Of a DNA stretch of 52,433 nt, positions 18,804 to 26,977 are shown in pieces. The number at the start of each line of letters is the position of its first letter. Position 1 is the first letter of the stretch. The position numbers and the translations under genes are program-made. Under the pieces are notes generated by a model. It saw only the letters and a list, made by a program, of their open reading frames with translations, was not told where the DNA came from and made no database searches. The stretch spans positions 1 to 52,433 of the forward strand of contig JAJYUU010000008.1 in the NCBI GenBank assembly GCA_021792405.1, given 5' to 3'. Source of the stretch: Actinomycetes bacterium (GTDB lineage: Bacteria > Actinomycetota > Actinomycetes > Streptosporangiales > Streptosporangiaceae).

Positions 18804-19304
18804 TCATGACCCCCTGATGACGACCACCGGGCAGCGAGCATGGTGCACACAGTGCTGACTGACCGAGCCGAGCAGCGCCTCCGTGAAGCCGCCGTAGCCG
18901 CGGCTGCCCACAACCAGCAGATCAGCTCCGGCCGCGGCATCCAGCAGCACCTGAGCCGCGTTCCCCTGCCGGACGACTGGCCTGACGCTCACCGGGCTGT
19001 CCGCCTTGACGACCGAGCGAATGCTGTTATTCAGCGTGCTGGTCGCGAACTTGCCGAAATCCGACTCCCCCAGGACAGCGACCGGACCGTACGGCATTCC
19101 GCCGATGACCACCGGGTTGTGCCATGCGATCACCGCGTCGACTGCGGCACCGGTCCGTTCAGCCTGCCGCACGGCCCAGGCCAGCGCCTCCTGCGACGGC
19201 TGCGAACCGTCGACCCCGACGACGATGCGGCGGCCGTTGCCCTGGCCGTTGCCCTGGCCGTTGCCCTGGCCGTTGCCCTGGCCGTTGCCTGAAGCCGTGC
19301 TCAT
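18804..19304 (-). CDS. universal stress protein with GNGQ-repeat N terminus
   Basis: A UspA-type protein of 166 residues. After an 8-residue leader comes a low-complexity GNGQ repeat (residues about 7-25), then IVVGVDGSQPSQEALAWAV and the ATP-binding signature VVGSRGYGGFTEALLGSVSQ. The start MSTASG is preferred because a GGGGGGCGGG ribosome site lies just before it; a longer frame begins at 19328. It follows the ClC gene with a 59-bp gap and may be co-transcribed with marR and clc. Confidence 0.9.
   Translation of the reverse strand: MSTASGNGQGNGQGNGQGNGQGNGRRIVVGVDGSQPSQEALAWAVRQAERTGAAVDAVIAWHNPVVIGGMPYGPVAVLGESDFGKFATSTLNNSIRSVVKADSPVSVRPVVRQGNAAQVLLDAAAGADLLVVGSRGYGGFTEALLGSVSQHCVHHARCPVVVIRGS
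19232..19289. repeat. 12-bp tandem repeat (4.8 units) coding GNGQ
   Basis: The unit GGCCGTTGCCCT is repeated four times without change and then in part. In the minus-strand frame each unit encodes Gly-Asn-Gly-Gln. Identical codons in all units point to recent slippage, so copy number may vary between strains. The unit length is far too short for a CRISPR array. Confidence 0.9.
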
Positions 19305-19363
19305 ATCCCGCCCCCCGCTGTGCCTCACCGCCCGCCGGTAAGCCTTCCCCTAAACCGTCCGCC

Positions 19364-21184
19364 CTACTGCCGGGCCGACGCTACCTCGGCGGCCGACGGT
19401 GACTTCCGGCGCCTGCCGAGGAGAAAGAGGTGCCGGGCCGCCGCGCCGGCGAACAACAGGCGCTCGCGGTGCTGTTCCTCGTCGATGTCGCGGCGGCGAG
19501 CGTGCAGCAACTGGGCGAGGCTGATCTCACCGATCAGCTGCCGGGAGTTGCCACGATCGACGACCGGTGCGCGAGTGACCTCGTGCCGGGCGAACGCGTT
19601 GGCCACCTCGCGCAGCGTGCTGTCACCGTAGACGATCAGCCGGGCCGGCCGGACCAGGTCGCCGACGGTAGCTCCGGGCTGGCCGGCGCCGCCGCTGAGC
19701 GCGCTGCGCGGCAGCACGCCAGCGAACGCGCCGTTCGGCTCGGCCACGAGGTAGAGCGCGGCCGAGCCGGGCGCGACGGCCGCAGCCCGCTCGGTGGTGA
19801 GCAGCGTCGCGGGCATGCTCGTCATGACCTCATGTGCGAAGAAGACCTCCAGTGGGTCCGTGCTGTACTCGCGAGTCAGGTGCAGGCCGCGGCGAGCCAC
19901 CTTCTCGGTCAGCACCGAGCGCTTGAGAAGCAGCACCGACACCAGGTAAGCGCTGGTTGCCGCGACCAGCACGGGCAGCAGGCAGCTCCAGGCGTGAGTC
20001 AGTTCGAGAGTGAAGAGCACGCCCGTCAGCGGCGACCGCATCACGCCGCCCAGCACGGCAGCAAGGCCCGCCATCGCCCAGAAGCCGGCGAACACGTGCG
20101 GCAGGGCGAGGCCCTCGAGCGCGCCGAGCGCGCCGCCGATCATGAAGGTCGGAGCGAGCACGCCACCAGACGTGCCTGAGCCCAGCGCGAGGGACCAGAT
20201 CAGCGTCTTGACGATCAGGATGCCGAGGATGAGCGAAACAGCCGCGCGCCCGGTCAGCAGCTGGTCGATGACGTCGTAGCCGACGCCGAGGGCGCGCGGC
20301 TCGGCGAGGCCGCCAGCGCCGATGATCAGTCCGCCGATGGCCGGCCACCACATCCAGTGGATCGGCAGCCGGGCGAAACTGTCCTCGGCCAGGTAGACCA
20401 AGCCCGTCGCCATGATCGCCAGCAGGCCACCGGTAATCCCCGGCAGGAGGGCCAGCATCGTGGCGGCAGCACCTGGCCGGGCAGTGGCCGTGACCGCGAA
20501 GACCGGGCCGGTGCCGAGCAGGGCGCCGCGGCAGAGTGTGGCGACGGTCACCGACGCCGCCACCGGAATCAGGCTTCGCGGCCGCCACTCGAACAACAGC
20601 AGTTCTACCGCCAGCAGCACCGACGCCATCGGCGCGTTGAAGGTCGCTGCCATCCCGCCGGCCGCGCCGGCTACCAGGAGGGTCTTGCGCTCGTCGGCCG
20701 ACAGCCGGAGCAACTGGGCCAGTATCGACCCGACGGCGCCGCCGGTCATGATGATCGGGCCCTCCGCACCGAATGGCCCGCCAGTTCCGATGCTGATCGC
20801 CGCTGAGATTGGTTTCAGTACGGCTACCCTGGGCGCGACCTGGCTGCCGCCGGTCAGGATCGCCTCGATTGCCTCGGGCATGCCATGGCCGCGGATCCGC
20901 TCCGAGCCGTACCGGGCCATCAGGCCCACCACCAGGCCGCCAGCGACGGGAGCGAGCAGGATGAGCCAGGGGCTGTGCTGATGAGCGCCGGGCGCGGCCA
21001 GGCTGGTCGACGCGCGCTGGTAGAAAACCGCGTTCGTGATCAGGCCGATCAGGCGCAGCAGCGCGAATGCGGCCACCGCGCTCGCGCCGCCGACCGCCAG
21101 CGCCATCGCAGTGATCACCAGCACCCGCGGCCGCAGCGTGAAGTCACCCAGATGACGGGCACGCTCCACCACTGGCCTGCTCAC
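19364..21184 (-). CDS. ClC-family chloride channel/antiporter with C-terminal CBS pair
   Basis: A 606-residue ClC protein. The selectivity and gate motifs are present: SIGTGGPFGAEGPII, with the gating glutamate kept, and GSGTSGGVLAPTFMIGGALG. About ten or more hydrophobic helices cover residues 20-430. The C-terminal 160 residues form a CBS pair (FFAHEVMTSMPATLL; TVGDLVRPARLIVYGDSTLR), an intracellular nucleotide sensor. The ATG overlaps the stop of the marR gene (ATGA), so the regulator and transporter are translationally coupled. Confidence 0.92.
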   Translation of the reverse strand: MSRPVVERARHLGDFTLRPRVLVITAMALAVGGASAVAAFALLRLIGLITNAVFYQRASTSLAAPGAHQHSPWLILLAPVAGGLVVGLMARYGSERIRGHGMPEAIEAILTGGSQVAPRVAVLKPISAAISIGTGGPFGAEGPIIMTGGAVGSILAQLLRLSADERKTLLVAGAAGGMAATFNAPMASVLLAVELLLFEWRPRSLIPVAASVTVATLCRGALLGTGPVFAVTATARPGAAATMLALLPGITGGLLAIMATGLVYLAEDSFARLPIHWMWWPAIGGLIIGAGGLAEPRALGVGYDVIDQLLTGRAAVSLILGILIVKTLIWSLALGSGTSGGVLAPTFMIGGALGALEGLALPHVFAGFWAMAGLAAVLGGVMRSPLTGVLFTLELTHAWSCLLPVLVAATSAYLVSVLLLKRSVLTEKVARRGLHLTREYSTDPLEVFFAHEVMTSMPATLLTTERAAAVAPGSAALYLVAEPNGAFAGVLPRSALSGGAGQPGATVGDLVRPARLIVYGDSTLREVANAFARHEVTRAPVVDRGNSRQLIGEISLAQLLHARRRDIDEEQHRERLLFAGAAARHLFLLGRRRKSPSAAEVASARQ

Positions 21185-21708
21185 AGCGGCAGCGGCCCGG
21201 CTCCGGCGGCCAGCGCCTCCCCCGCGCTGGCCGCGAGCTCAGCGAGCCGCCTGGCGACACGGCCGGCCTCGGCGCGCTCAGCGGGCGTCATCCCCGCCAG
21301 GAGTTCCGCCAGCAGTGCCTGCCGCCGTGCTACCACGCGGGCCACGAGTTCCCGCCCGGAGGGCGAGACTTCCACGGTCACTATCGACCTGTTGCCGGGG
21401 TCATGACCACGGATCAGCAGGCCCGCGGCCTCGAGCCGGTCGGCGAGCCGGGTCACCGATGACGCCAGCATCCCCAGCTTGGCTGCCAGCCGCGACGACG
21501 GAACCTGGCCGATGTCGGCCAGGACCAGCAGAAGCCGGAACTGCGGAATGGTCACCGCGCCTGCAAGCACCTCGATGCTGCGCATCGTCAGCCCGACCAG
21601 GGCGCGGGTCATCAGCTCCAGCGCCAGGACATCACTATCAGAGTGTGAAGTATTCACACGCACAAGTATTGTCGTTGACAAGAGCCGTGGCAAATACGGG
21701 CTGACCAC
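21181..21708 (-). CDS. MarR-family transcriptional regulator
   Basis: A winged-helix regulator of up to 175 residues: ALVGLTMRSIEVLAGAVTIP, then QFRLLLVLADIGQVPSSRLA, the recognition helix MLASSVTRLADRLEAAGLL and the wing DPGNRSIVTVEVSPSGRELV. The first ATG at 21708 is doubtful, because two palindromes that look like its own operators fall inside the first 25 codons. A downstream start (GTG at 21663 or 21657, or the ATG of MTRALVG) would put them in the promoter. It is translationally coupled to the ClC gene, whose transport it probably controls. Confidence 0.87.
   Translation of the reverse strand: MVSPYLPRLLSTTILVRVNTSHSDSDVLALELMTRALVGLTMRSIEVLAGAVTIPQFRLLLVLADIGQVPSSRLAAKLGMLASSVTRLADRLEAAGLLIRGHDPGNRSIVTVEVSPSGRELVARVVARRQALLAELLAGMTPAERAEAGRVARRLAELAASAGEALAAGAGPLPL
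21643..21681. promoter_or_regulatory. two palindromic operators at marR 5' end
   Basis: GTGTGAA-GTA-TTCACAC (21643-21659, perfect 7-bp arms) and TTGTC-GTT-GACAA (21669-21681, perfect 5-bp arms) lie 9 bp apart in an unusually AT-rich stretch. MarR dimers typically bind palindromes of this size over their own promoters. The TTGTCA on the minus strand could also serve as a -35 element. Confidence 0.65.
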
Positions 21709-21799
21709 GGTCCGCGTTTCATCGGACCCGTGCGACGGTTCATGTAAGCGGCCGGGGGCGCCCGCTAGGGCGCGCCCGCCAGGCGCACCAGCCAGGCGA

Positions 21800-23296
21800 T
21801 CAGACGGTGTCTTTGCCCGCGATGCCGCCCTTCCACTGTGCCGAGCCAGCGTCCCATTCGGTATAGGTGTAAGGGTTGTCCAGCACCGTGGTCGCCGGGA
21901 TTTCCGGGTGCATTCCCTCGGTCCAGGCGTCCGGCCCGAGCTGTCCCTGCAGGTAGTCCACCGTCACGCTGACAACCTCGCGAGCCTTGGCCAGGTTGAC
22001 TCCGGTGAGCTTGTGGGCGTGCTTCACCACGCGGCCGTTGATCACCACCGTGTGCACGTCGCCGCGCTGCGCCTGGAACGCGACATGACCGTACGGGTTC
22101 AGCAGCGGGAACATGACCGGCGACGCGTCGTTCTTGATGAGCACGACATCGGCCTTCTTGCCTGGCTCGAGTGAGCCGACAACGGAGTCCAGGCCAAGCG
22201 CCTTCGCGCCGCCGCGGGTGGCCCAGTCGACCACGTCCTCCGCGCGCAGATGACAGTTGGTAACGGTCTCCTGCCTGGCGTGCGCCTCCAGGTGCTCCCG
22301 CGAGCGGTCCGCGCCCAAGGTCGTCCGCATGGCGGAAAACAAGTCCCCGCTCCACCAGACGCTGGTGTCCATCGATAGCGAGACCGGGATACCGTGCTCG
22401 CGCAGCCGCCAGGTGGGCGGGTAGCCCTGGCCCGCGCTTTGCTCGCTCTCGGTGGAAACCGAGGCCGACCCGCCGGTTGCCGCGATGCGGTGGTAAGAGT
22501 CCCTGGTCAGGGTGGCCGCGTGCACGTAGATCGTCGACGGAGTCATAAACCCGTGCTCGTGCATCAGCCGGATCCCGTCGTCGTTGGTTGCGCCCCAGAC
22601 CCCGGCGTGCGTAGTCACAGGAACGCCGAGGTCACGTGCCACTTCGAAAGCCGCCCGCTCCGGGAACGCCGGATCTCCGGTGACATCGAATGCCATCTGG
22701 AATCCGAGCATGTCGCTAGCGGCGCCGAACCGCCTGGTCACGAAGTCCCGGAACGCGGGCTTGCCTGACCAGTCCCACGGACCTGCCTGGATGTTGCCGT
22801 AGGCCAGCACGAACCGGCCCGGCACCTCCGTCAGCGCGTCCACCGCGGCTTCGGCGTGGTCTATCGTCTGCAAGCCGTGCGACCAGTCGACGGTCGTGGT
22901 CACGCCGGCGTCAACGGCCTCGATCGCGGCCAGCAGGTTACCCGCGTAGATGTCCTCGGGCCGGAAGACCTTGCCCCAGTTCAGGTAGTACCAGACGAAA
23001 TACTGAGTGAGCGTCCAGTCGGCACCGTAGCCGCGCATCGCCGTCTGCCACATGTGCCGGTGCGTGTCGATCATGCCGGGCATCAGCACGCCGCCGGTGC
23101 CGTCTACCTCGGCCGCTCCGTCAGGTGCCGTCAGGTTCTTGCCCACCGCGGCGATCCGCTCGCCGTCGATCAGGAGATCGGCATCGCGAACGATGGTGTG
23201 CGCGTCGTCCATGGTCAGGATCGTCGCGTTGCGGAAGACCAGGGGGCGGCCTGACGTCAGGTCGGGCTCGGCTGCCGGAGCAGCTCCTGCACTCAT
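21800..23296 (-). CDS. amidohydrolase (TrzA/AtzA-type metal-dependent deaminase/chlorohydrolase)
   Basis: A 498-residue amidohydrolase-superfamily enzyme. Seen: the N-terminal beta-sandwich (NATILTMDDAHTIV, DADLLIDGERIAAVG), the metal ligands in MPGMIDTHRHMW, later histidines in THAGVWG and YVHAATL, the catalytic Asp region SMDTSVWWSGD, and the C-terminal AKALGLDSVVGSLEPGKKAD. This is the subtype-III layout of cytosine/guanine deaminases and s-triazine hydrolases. It is divergent from the iclR gene and probably part of the same catabolic regulon. The substrate is unknown. Confidence 0.9.
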   Translation of the reverse strand: MSAGAAPAAEPDLTSGRPLVFRNATILTMDDAHTIVRDADLLIDGERIAAVGKNLTAPDGAAEVDGTGGVLMPGMIDTHRHMWQTAMRGYGADWTLTQYFVWYYLNWGKVFRPEDIYAGNLLAAIEAVDAGVTTTVDWSHGLQTIDHAEAAVDALTEVPGRFVLAYGNIQAGPWDWSGKPAFRDFVTRRFGAASDMLGFQMAFDVTGDPAFPERAAFEVARDLGVPVTTHAGVWGATNDDGIRLMHEHGFMTPSTIYVHAATLTRDSYHRIAATGGSASVSTESEQSAGQGYPPTWRLREHGIPVSLSMDTSVWWSGDLFSAMRTTLGADRSREHLEAHARQETVTNCHLRAEDVVDWATRGGAKALGLDSVVGSLEPGKKADVVLIKNDASPVMFPLLNPYGHVAFQAQRGDVHTVVINGRVVKHAHKLTGVNLAKAREVVSVTVDYLQGQLGPDAWTEGMHPEIPATTVLDNPYTYTEWDAGSAQWKGGIAGKDTV

Positions 23297-23330
23297 CGCA
23301 GATCTCCATTCTCGCCGGGGATTCGTTCTC

Positions 23331-23460
23331 CCGGACAGGCGTCCGGATAACGACTGCCTGGAGCCTGACCGGAAGCGTTCCCGGTTTGGCGACCGGTGTC
23401 AAGGCCCCGGATGCGGCCGTTAGCATCGCCTGGCCAGATGCTGTCCGCAGAGCGGACAGC
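23331..23460. promoter_or_regulatory. IclR-type operators between amidohydrolase and iclR
   Basis: Two palindromes lie in the divergent promoter region. TGTCCGC-AGA-GCGGACA, with arms extended to 9 bp on each side, spans 23440-23460, about 53 bp before the iclR start. CGGAC-AGGC-GTCCG lies at 23332-23345, 36 bp before the amidohydrolase start. Both patterns recur before the CoA-transferase gene, which marks them as sites of one regulator. Confidence 0.75.
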
Positions 23461-23512
23461 GGGCCGGCGCCGCGCTACAGTCATTGCGGGCGTGCTCACC
23501 AAGGGAGATGGC

Positions 23513-24331
23513 ATGGCACGGCAGGACACCAGCCCCGACTTCATCGAGGCGCTAGCCCGCGGCCTCGACGTGATCCGGGCCTTCCAGCCCGGTCAGCCGG
23601 TGATGAGCCTGGCCGCGGTAGCCGCCGCCACCGGGCTGGCCCGGCCGACCGCCCGGCGCATGCTGGTGACGTTGCAGGATCTTGGCTACGTCCGCGTGGC
23701 CGACGGCGGCTTCGAGCTCACCCCGCGGGTACTCGACCTCGGCATGAGCTACGTCCTGTCCAAGAGCCTGTGGCAGCTAGCCCGGCCGCACCTGGAGGCA
23801 CTGGTCGGGCGGACCCGCGAGTCGAGCTCGATCGCCCAGCTGGACGGCTCGGACATCGTGTACGTGGCCAGGGTGGCGGTCCCCAAGATCATCACTCTGG
23901 CGGTGACCATCGGCACCCGGTTCCCGGCCATGCAGACGTCGCTGGGAAAGGTCCTGCTTGCCGCCCTGACGCCGGAAGAGGCCGAGCAGGCGCTCGCCGA
24001 GCCGAGCCGGTCCGGCATCGCGGCCCGCTGGCAGCCGACTGCCGCGGAGCGCGCCGCCGAACTTCGTGACGTGCGCGCCCGGGGCTGGTCCCTGACCGAC
24101 GAGCAGCTTGCGCTCGGCATCCGGTCTGTCGCCGCGCCGCTTCGCGACGGCAACGGCCGGGTCATCGCCGCGCTGAACGTGACAGTGCACGCCGCCGAGA
24201 CGCCCCTGCAGGTGCTCACCGGGGAGTACTTGCCACTGCTGCTTCAGGTTGCCGGTGCCATCAGCGCTGACTGGGCCGCCCATCAGGCCGCCCCGCAGAT
24301 CGCGGTTCCGCTGCGGAAGGCCGCGTCCTGA
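23513..24331 (+). CDS. IclR-family transcriptional regulator
   Basis: A 272-residue IclR protein. The N-terminal winged helix-turn-helix (ALARGLDVIRAFQPGQPVMS, then LAAVAAATGLARPTARRML) is followed by the effector domain (ESSSIAQLDGSDIVYVARV, TRFPAMQTSLGKVLLA, LGIRSVAAPLRDGNGRVIAA), close to the PcaR/PobR group that controls aromatic acid pathways. Start chosen for AAGGGAG 5 bases before ATGGCACGG. It sits between the amidohydrolase and the CoA-transferase/dioxygenase genes and probably controls both. Confidence 0.92.
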   Translation: MARQDTSPDFIEALARGLDVIRAFQPGQPVMSLAAVAAATGLARPTARRMLVTLQDLGYVRVADGGFELTPRVLDLGMSYVLSKSLWQLARPHLEALVGRTRESSSIAQLDGSDIVYVARVAVPKIITLAVTIGTRFPAMQTSLGKVLLAALTPEEAEQALAEPSRSGIAARWQPTAAERAAELRDVRARGWSLTDEQLALGIRSVAAPLRDGNGRVIAALNVTVHAAETPLQVLTGEYLPLLLQVAGAISADWAAHQAAPQIAVPLRKAAS

Positions 24332-24384
24332 CCGCACGGCTCCCCTTGACAGCACGGGACCGACGGCGCGAAACTTGCTCGCCT

Positions 24385-24410
24385 GCGGACTAATGTCCGC
24401 CAAGCGGACA
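24385..24410. promoter_or_regulatory. overlapping IclR-type operators before CoA-transferase
   Basis: GCGGAC-TAAT-GTCCGC (24385-24400) overlaps TGTCCGC-CAA-GCGGACA (24394-24410). Each matches one of the two palindrome types in the iclR/amidohydrolase promoter. They lie 52 bp before the chosen start of the CoA-transferase. The first half, GGACTAATGTCC, also resembles a DevR box, but the shared second palindrome favours IclR. Confidence 0.75.
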
Positions 24411-24412
24411 GA

Positions 24413-24459
24413 GGAATTGTCACTGCGGAATTGTCACTGCAGAGAGGAATTGTCACTGC
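24413..24459. repeat. three direct copies of a 14-bp sequence in CoA-transferase leader
   Basis: GGAATTGTCACTGC occurs identically at 24413-24426, 24427-24440 and 24446-24459, just before the ATG at 24462. Each copy carries a GGAAT that could act as a weak ribosome site, and the copies could bind a protein. Exact identity suggests recent duplication. Confidence 0.85.
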
Positions 24460-24461
24460 AG

Positions 24462-25667
24462 ATGAGCCATGCCGAATCCACGGCACATCCCCCGCCGCTG
24501 ACGGGCGTGCTGGTCGCCGACTTCTCCAGGGTGCTGGCTGGCCCGTATTGCACGATGCTGCTCGCCGACCTCGGCGCGGACGTGATCAAGGTCGAGAGCC
24601 CGCAGGGCGACGACACCCGCCGCTGGGTGCCGCCGGTCAGCGCGGACGGTGTGGCGACCTACTTCCTGGCGATCAACCGCAACAAGCGCTCGATCGCGCT
24701 CGACCTCACCGATGCCGGCGATCTAGCTGCCGCTCGCGAGCTAGCCAGGCGCGCCGATGTCCTGGTGGAGAACTTCAAGCCCGGCGGCTTGGCGAAGTTC
24801 GGCCTCGACTTCGAGTCGGTCGCCGGGGCAAACCACGGCATCGTGTACGCATCCATCACCGGGTTCGGCTCCGGGGGCGGGAAGAACCTGCCCGGCTACG
24901 ACCTCATGGTGCAGGCCATCTCCGGGCTGATGAGCCTCACCGGGGACCCGGCAGGACCGCCGTTCCGGTCTGGCATCTCGGTTTTCGACGTGATCACCGG
25001 CCTGCACGCGGCGATCGGCATACTTGCCGCGCTCGGTCAGCGCGCCGCCACTGGCGTCGGCCAGCACGTCGAGGCAAGCTTGATGACCTCAGCGCTGTCA
25101 GCGATGGTCAACCAGGCCAGCGCCTACGCGGCCGGCGGGGTGACCCCGTTCCGGATGGGCAACTCGCACCCCAGCCTGTTCCCGTACGAGCCGCTGCCCA
25201 CGGCCAGCGGAGACCTGATCATTACCGCCGGCAACGATGTCCAGTTCCGCAAGCTGTGCCGGGTACTCGGCGGCGAGCACCTGGCCGATGACGCCCGGTT
25301 CGCGCACACCGACGGTCGCACGGCCCACCGGGATCAGCTCCGGCCGCTGCTGATGAGCCTGCTGGCGAAGCGGACGGCCGGGGAATGGTTCGGCGAGCTG
25401 ATCCAGGCGGGGGTGCCGTGCGGGCCGGTCAATACCGTCGCCGAGGGAGTCGCCTTCGCCGAGCGGCTCGGCCTGTCCCCGATTGTGCGGGCAGGCCAGG
25501 GGGACGCCGCGGTCGCGACCATCCGTCACCCGCTGACGTTCTCCGCTGCCGAGCCGCGATATGACCTGCCGCCGCCGCGGCTTGACGAGCACGGCCAGGA
25601 GATCCGCGCCTGGCTGAGCCAGCCTGCCGGTGACCACGCAGCAGGATCGGCATGGACGCCGGCCTGA
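24462..25667 (+). CDS. CaiB/BaiF (family III) CoA-transferase
   Basis: A 401-residue family III CoA-transferase, moving CoA between carboxylic acids. Seen: LLADLGADVIKVESPQGDDTRRW at the N terminus (quoted in part), FLAINRNKRSIALDLT, RADVLVENFKPG, and the catalytic Asp in LPGYDLMVQAISGLM, with TGDP following. The start MSHAEST is where family similarity begins; no strong ribosome site is within 10 bp, though GAGAGG lies 14 bases away. It heads the run CoA-transferase, LigB-like, LigA-like and suggests that the ring-cleavage route involves a CoA thioester. Confidence 0.9.
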   Translation: MSHAESTAHPPPLTGVLVADFSRVLAGPYCTMLLADLGADVIKVESPQGDDTRRWVPPVSADGVATYFLAINRNKRSIALDLTDAGDLAAARELARRADVLVENFKPGGLAKFGLDFESVAGANHGIVYASITGFGSGGGKNLPGYDLMVQAISGLMSLTGDPAGPPFRSGISVFDVITGLHAAIGILAALGQRAATGVGQHVEASLMTSALSAMVNQASAYAAGGVTPFRMGNSHPSLFPYEPLPTASGDLIITAGNDVQFRKLCRVLGGEHLADDARFAHTDGRTAHRDQLRPLLMSLLAKRTAGEWFGELIQAGVPCGPVNTVAEGVAFAERLGLSPIVRAGQGDAAVATIRHPLTFSAAEPRYDLPPPRLDEHGQEIRAWLSQPAGDHAAGSAWTPA

Positions 25668-25739
25668 CGGTGGAGCAGCATGCCGAGTATGTGATTGCCT
25701 GCCTGGATAATACTGATCGGATCAGGACGAAGGAGCGCC

Positions 25740-26600
25740 ATGGCCACAGTCGCCGCGGTCATCGCCTCGACGCATCACCCGTTCTATTACAAGGCGAGCA
25801 CCTCGGCCGGGTCCGACCGGCCGCCGTTCGTTGACGAGTGGGTTGCGAAGATAGCGGCCTTCCGCGAAACGCTCACCGCCGCCCGCCCTGACGTGCTCGT
25901 GATGGTCGGCAGCGATCACTTCCACCAGCTCTGGCTGGACAACATGCCGCAGTTCCTGATCGGCAAGGCGCCCTTCTACGACGGCAACTGGTACAACGAG
26001 GAGCGCGAGTTCGGGCTGCCGAGAATGTTCCTGCGCGGCGACGAGGACTTGTCGGCGTACCTGCTGCGCCAGGGCATGGACGCCGGATTCGATCTGGCCT
26101 TCAGCAACGAACTGCGGATCGACCACAGCATTACCTGCCCGCTGATCACCCTGCGGCCGGAAGCTGACCTTCCGATCGTGCCCGTCTACACCAACATCTT
26201 CGCGCCCCCGCTGCCGCAACCCAGCCGGTTCGCTGAGCTCGGCCGGACCATCAGGCGGCTGGTCGAGTCCTGGCCCAGCGACAAGCGCGTGGCCATCATC
26301 GGGACCGGCCACCTGTCGCTCGAACTCGGCGGCCCGCGCCAGTTCGGCCCGCACGGACCGGACCCGGAGTTCGACCGCAAGGCGGTGAGCTGGATCGCCT
26401 CCGGCGACCTGGGGTCCGCGCTCGCCGAGGTCAGCCTGGACAGCTTGTGGCTGCCGGGCAACGCCACGCACGGCTTCATGGACTTCCTGCTCATGATGGG
26501 CGTGGCGGGCGACGGCGCGAAGGCTGACTACACCGACTCGCTCGACCTGTTCCACACCATGGAGGCCTACTTCACCTGGTACCCGGAGGGGACCCAATGA
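25740..26600 (+). CDS. LigB-type extradiol ring-cleavage dioxygenase, catalytic subunit
   Basis: A 286-residue class III (LigB) extradiol dioxygenase subunit. The iron-binding histidines are visible in ASTHHPFYY (residues 9-17) and GSDHFHQLW (57-65), and the catalytic histidine lies in GTGHLSLELGGPR. Such enzymes open catechol, protocatechuate or gallate rings next to the two hydroxyls. Start supported by GAAGGAG 4 bases before the ATG. The gene follows the CoA-transferase and is followed 10 bp later by a LigA-like small subunit. Confidence 0.88.
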   Translation: MATVAAVIASTHHPFYYKASTSAGSDRPPFVDEWVAKIAAFRETLTAARPDVLVMVGSDHFHQLWLDNMPQFLIGKAPFYDGNWYNEEREFGLPRMFLRGDEDLSAYLLRQGMDAGFDLAFSNELRIDHSITCPLITLRPEADLPIVPVYTNIFAPPLPQPSRFAELGRTIRRLVESWPSDKRVAIIGTGHLSLELGGPRQFGPHGPDPEFDRKAVSWIASGDLGSALAEVSLDSLWLPGNATHGFMDFLLMMGVAGDGAKADYTDSLDLFHTMEAYFTWYPEGTQ

Positions 26601-26610
26601 GGCGGACACA

Positions 26611-26973
26611 GTGAGCAAGTACCTGGTGGACAAGTTCCTGTACACCATCGACCGGGACCCGGCGCTGGTAGAGCGCTACCGGGCGGACCCGAGCGGCACC
26701 GTGGCATGGTGGGAGGCCGAGCAGGCCGCGGTGATCCTCAACTGCCACGGGCAGGAGCGCAGTACCTGGCATGCCTTCACCGACACCGAGCGTGCCGCGC
26801 TGGCCAGCCACGACTATGTCACCCTGTTCGAGCTCGGCGCGCACAACTTCCTGCTGCTCACGCTGTTCATCGCGCTGTTCGAACGTGACTACGCCGAGCC
26901 GCTGGCCTTCCAGCGCGAGTTCGCAGCCAGGCTCGGCCACTGGAGCCCGCCGTATCCCGACATCGCGACCTGA
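26611..26973 (+). CDS. LigA-like small subunit of extradiol dioxygenase
   Basis: A 120-residue all-helical protein of the LigA family: SKYLVDKFLYTIDRDPALVE, then a pocket-lining segment LVERYRADPSGTVAWWEAEQ and LASHDYVTLFELGAHNFLLL. LigA caps the active site of LigB in protocatechuate 4,5-dioxygenase. The start is GTG with only a weak GAGG upstream, consistent with coupling to the LigB gene 10 bp away. A short downstream gene of the opposite strand ends 4 bp after it. Confidence 0.85.
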   Translation: MSKYLVDKFLYTIDRDPALVERYRADPSGTVAWWEAEQAAVILNCHGQERSTWHAFTDTERAALASHDYVTLFELGAHNFLLLTLFIALFERDYAEPLAFQREFAARLGHWSPPYPDIAT

Positions 26974-26977
26974 CGGC

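Noticed and set aside
19232-19289. CRISPR-like repeat
   Set aside because: Units are 12 bp, without spacers, and lie in a coding frame.
24385-24400. DevR/DosR box before the CoA-transferase
   Set aside because: GGACTAATGTCC fits, but the same bases form part of the palindrome pair shared with the iclR promoter, which explains them better.
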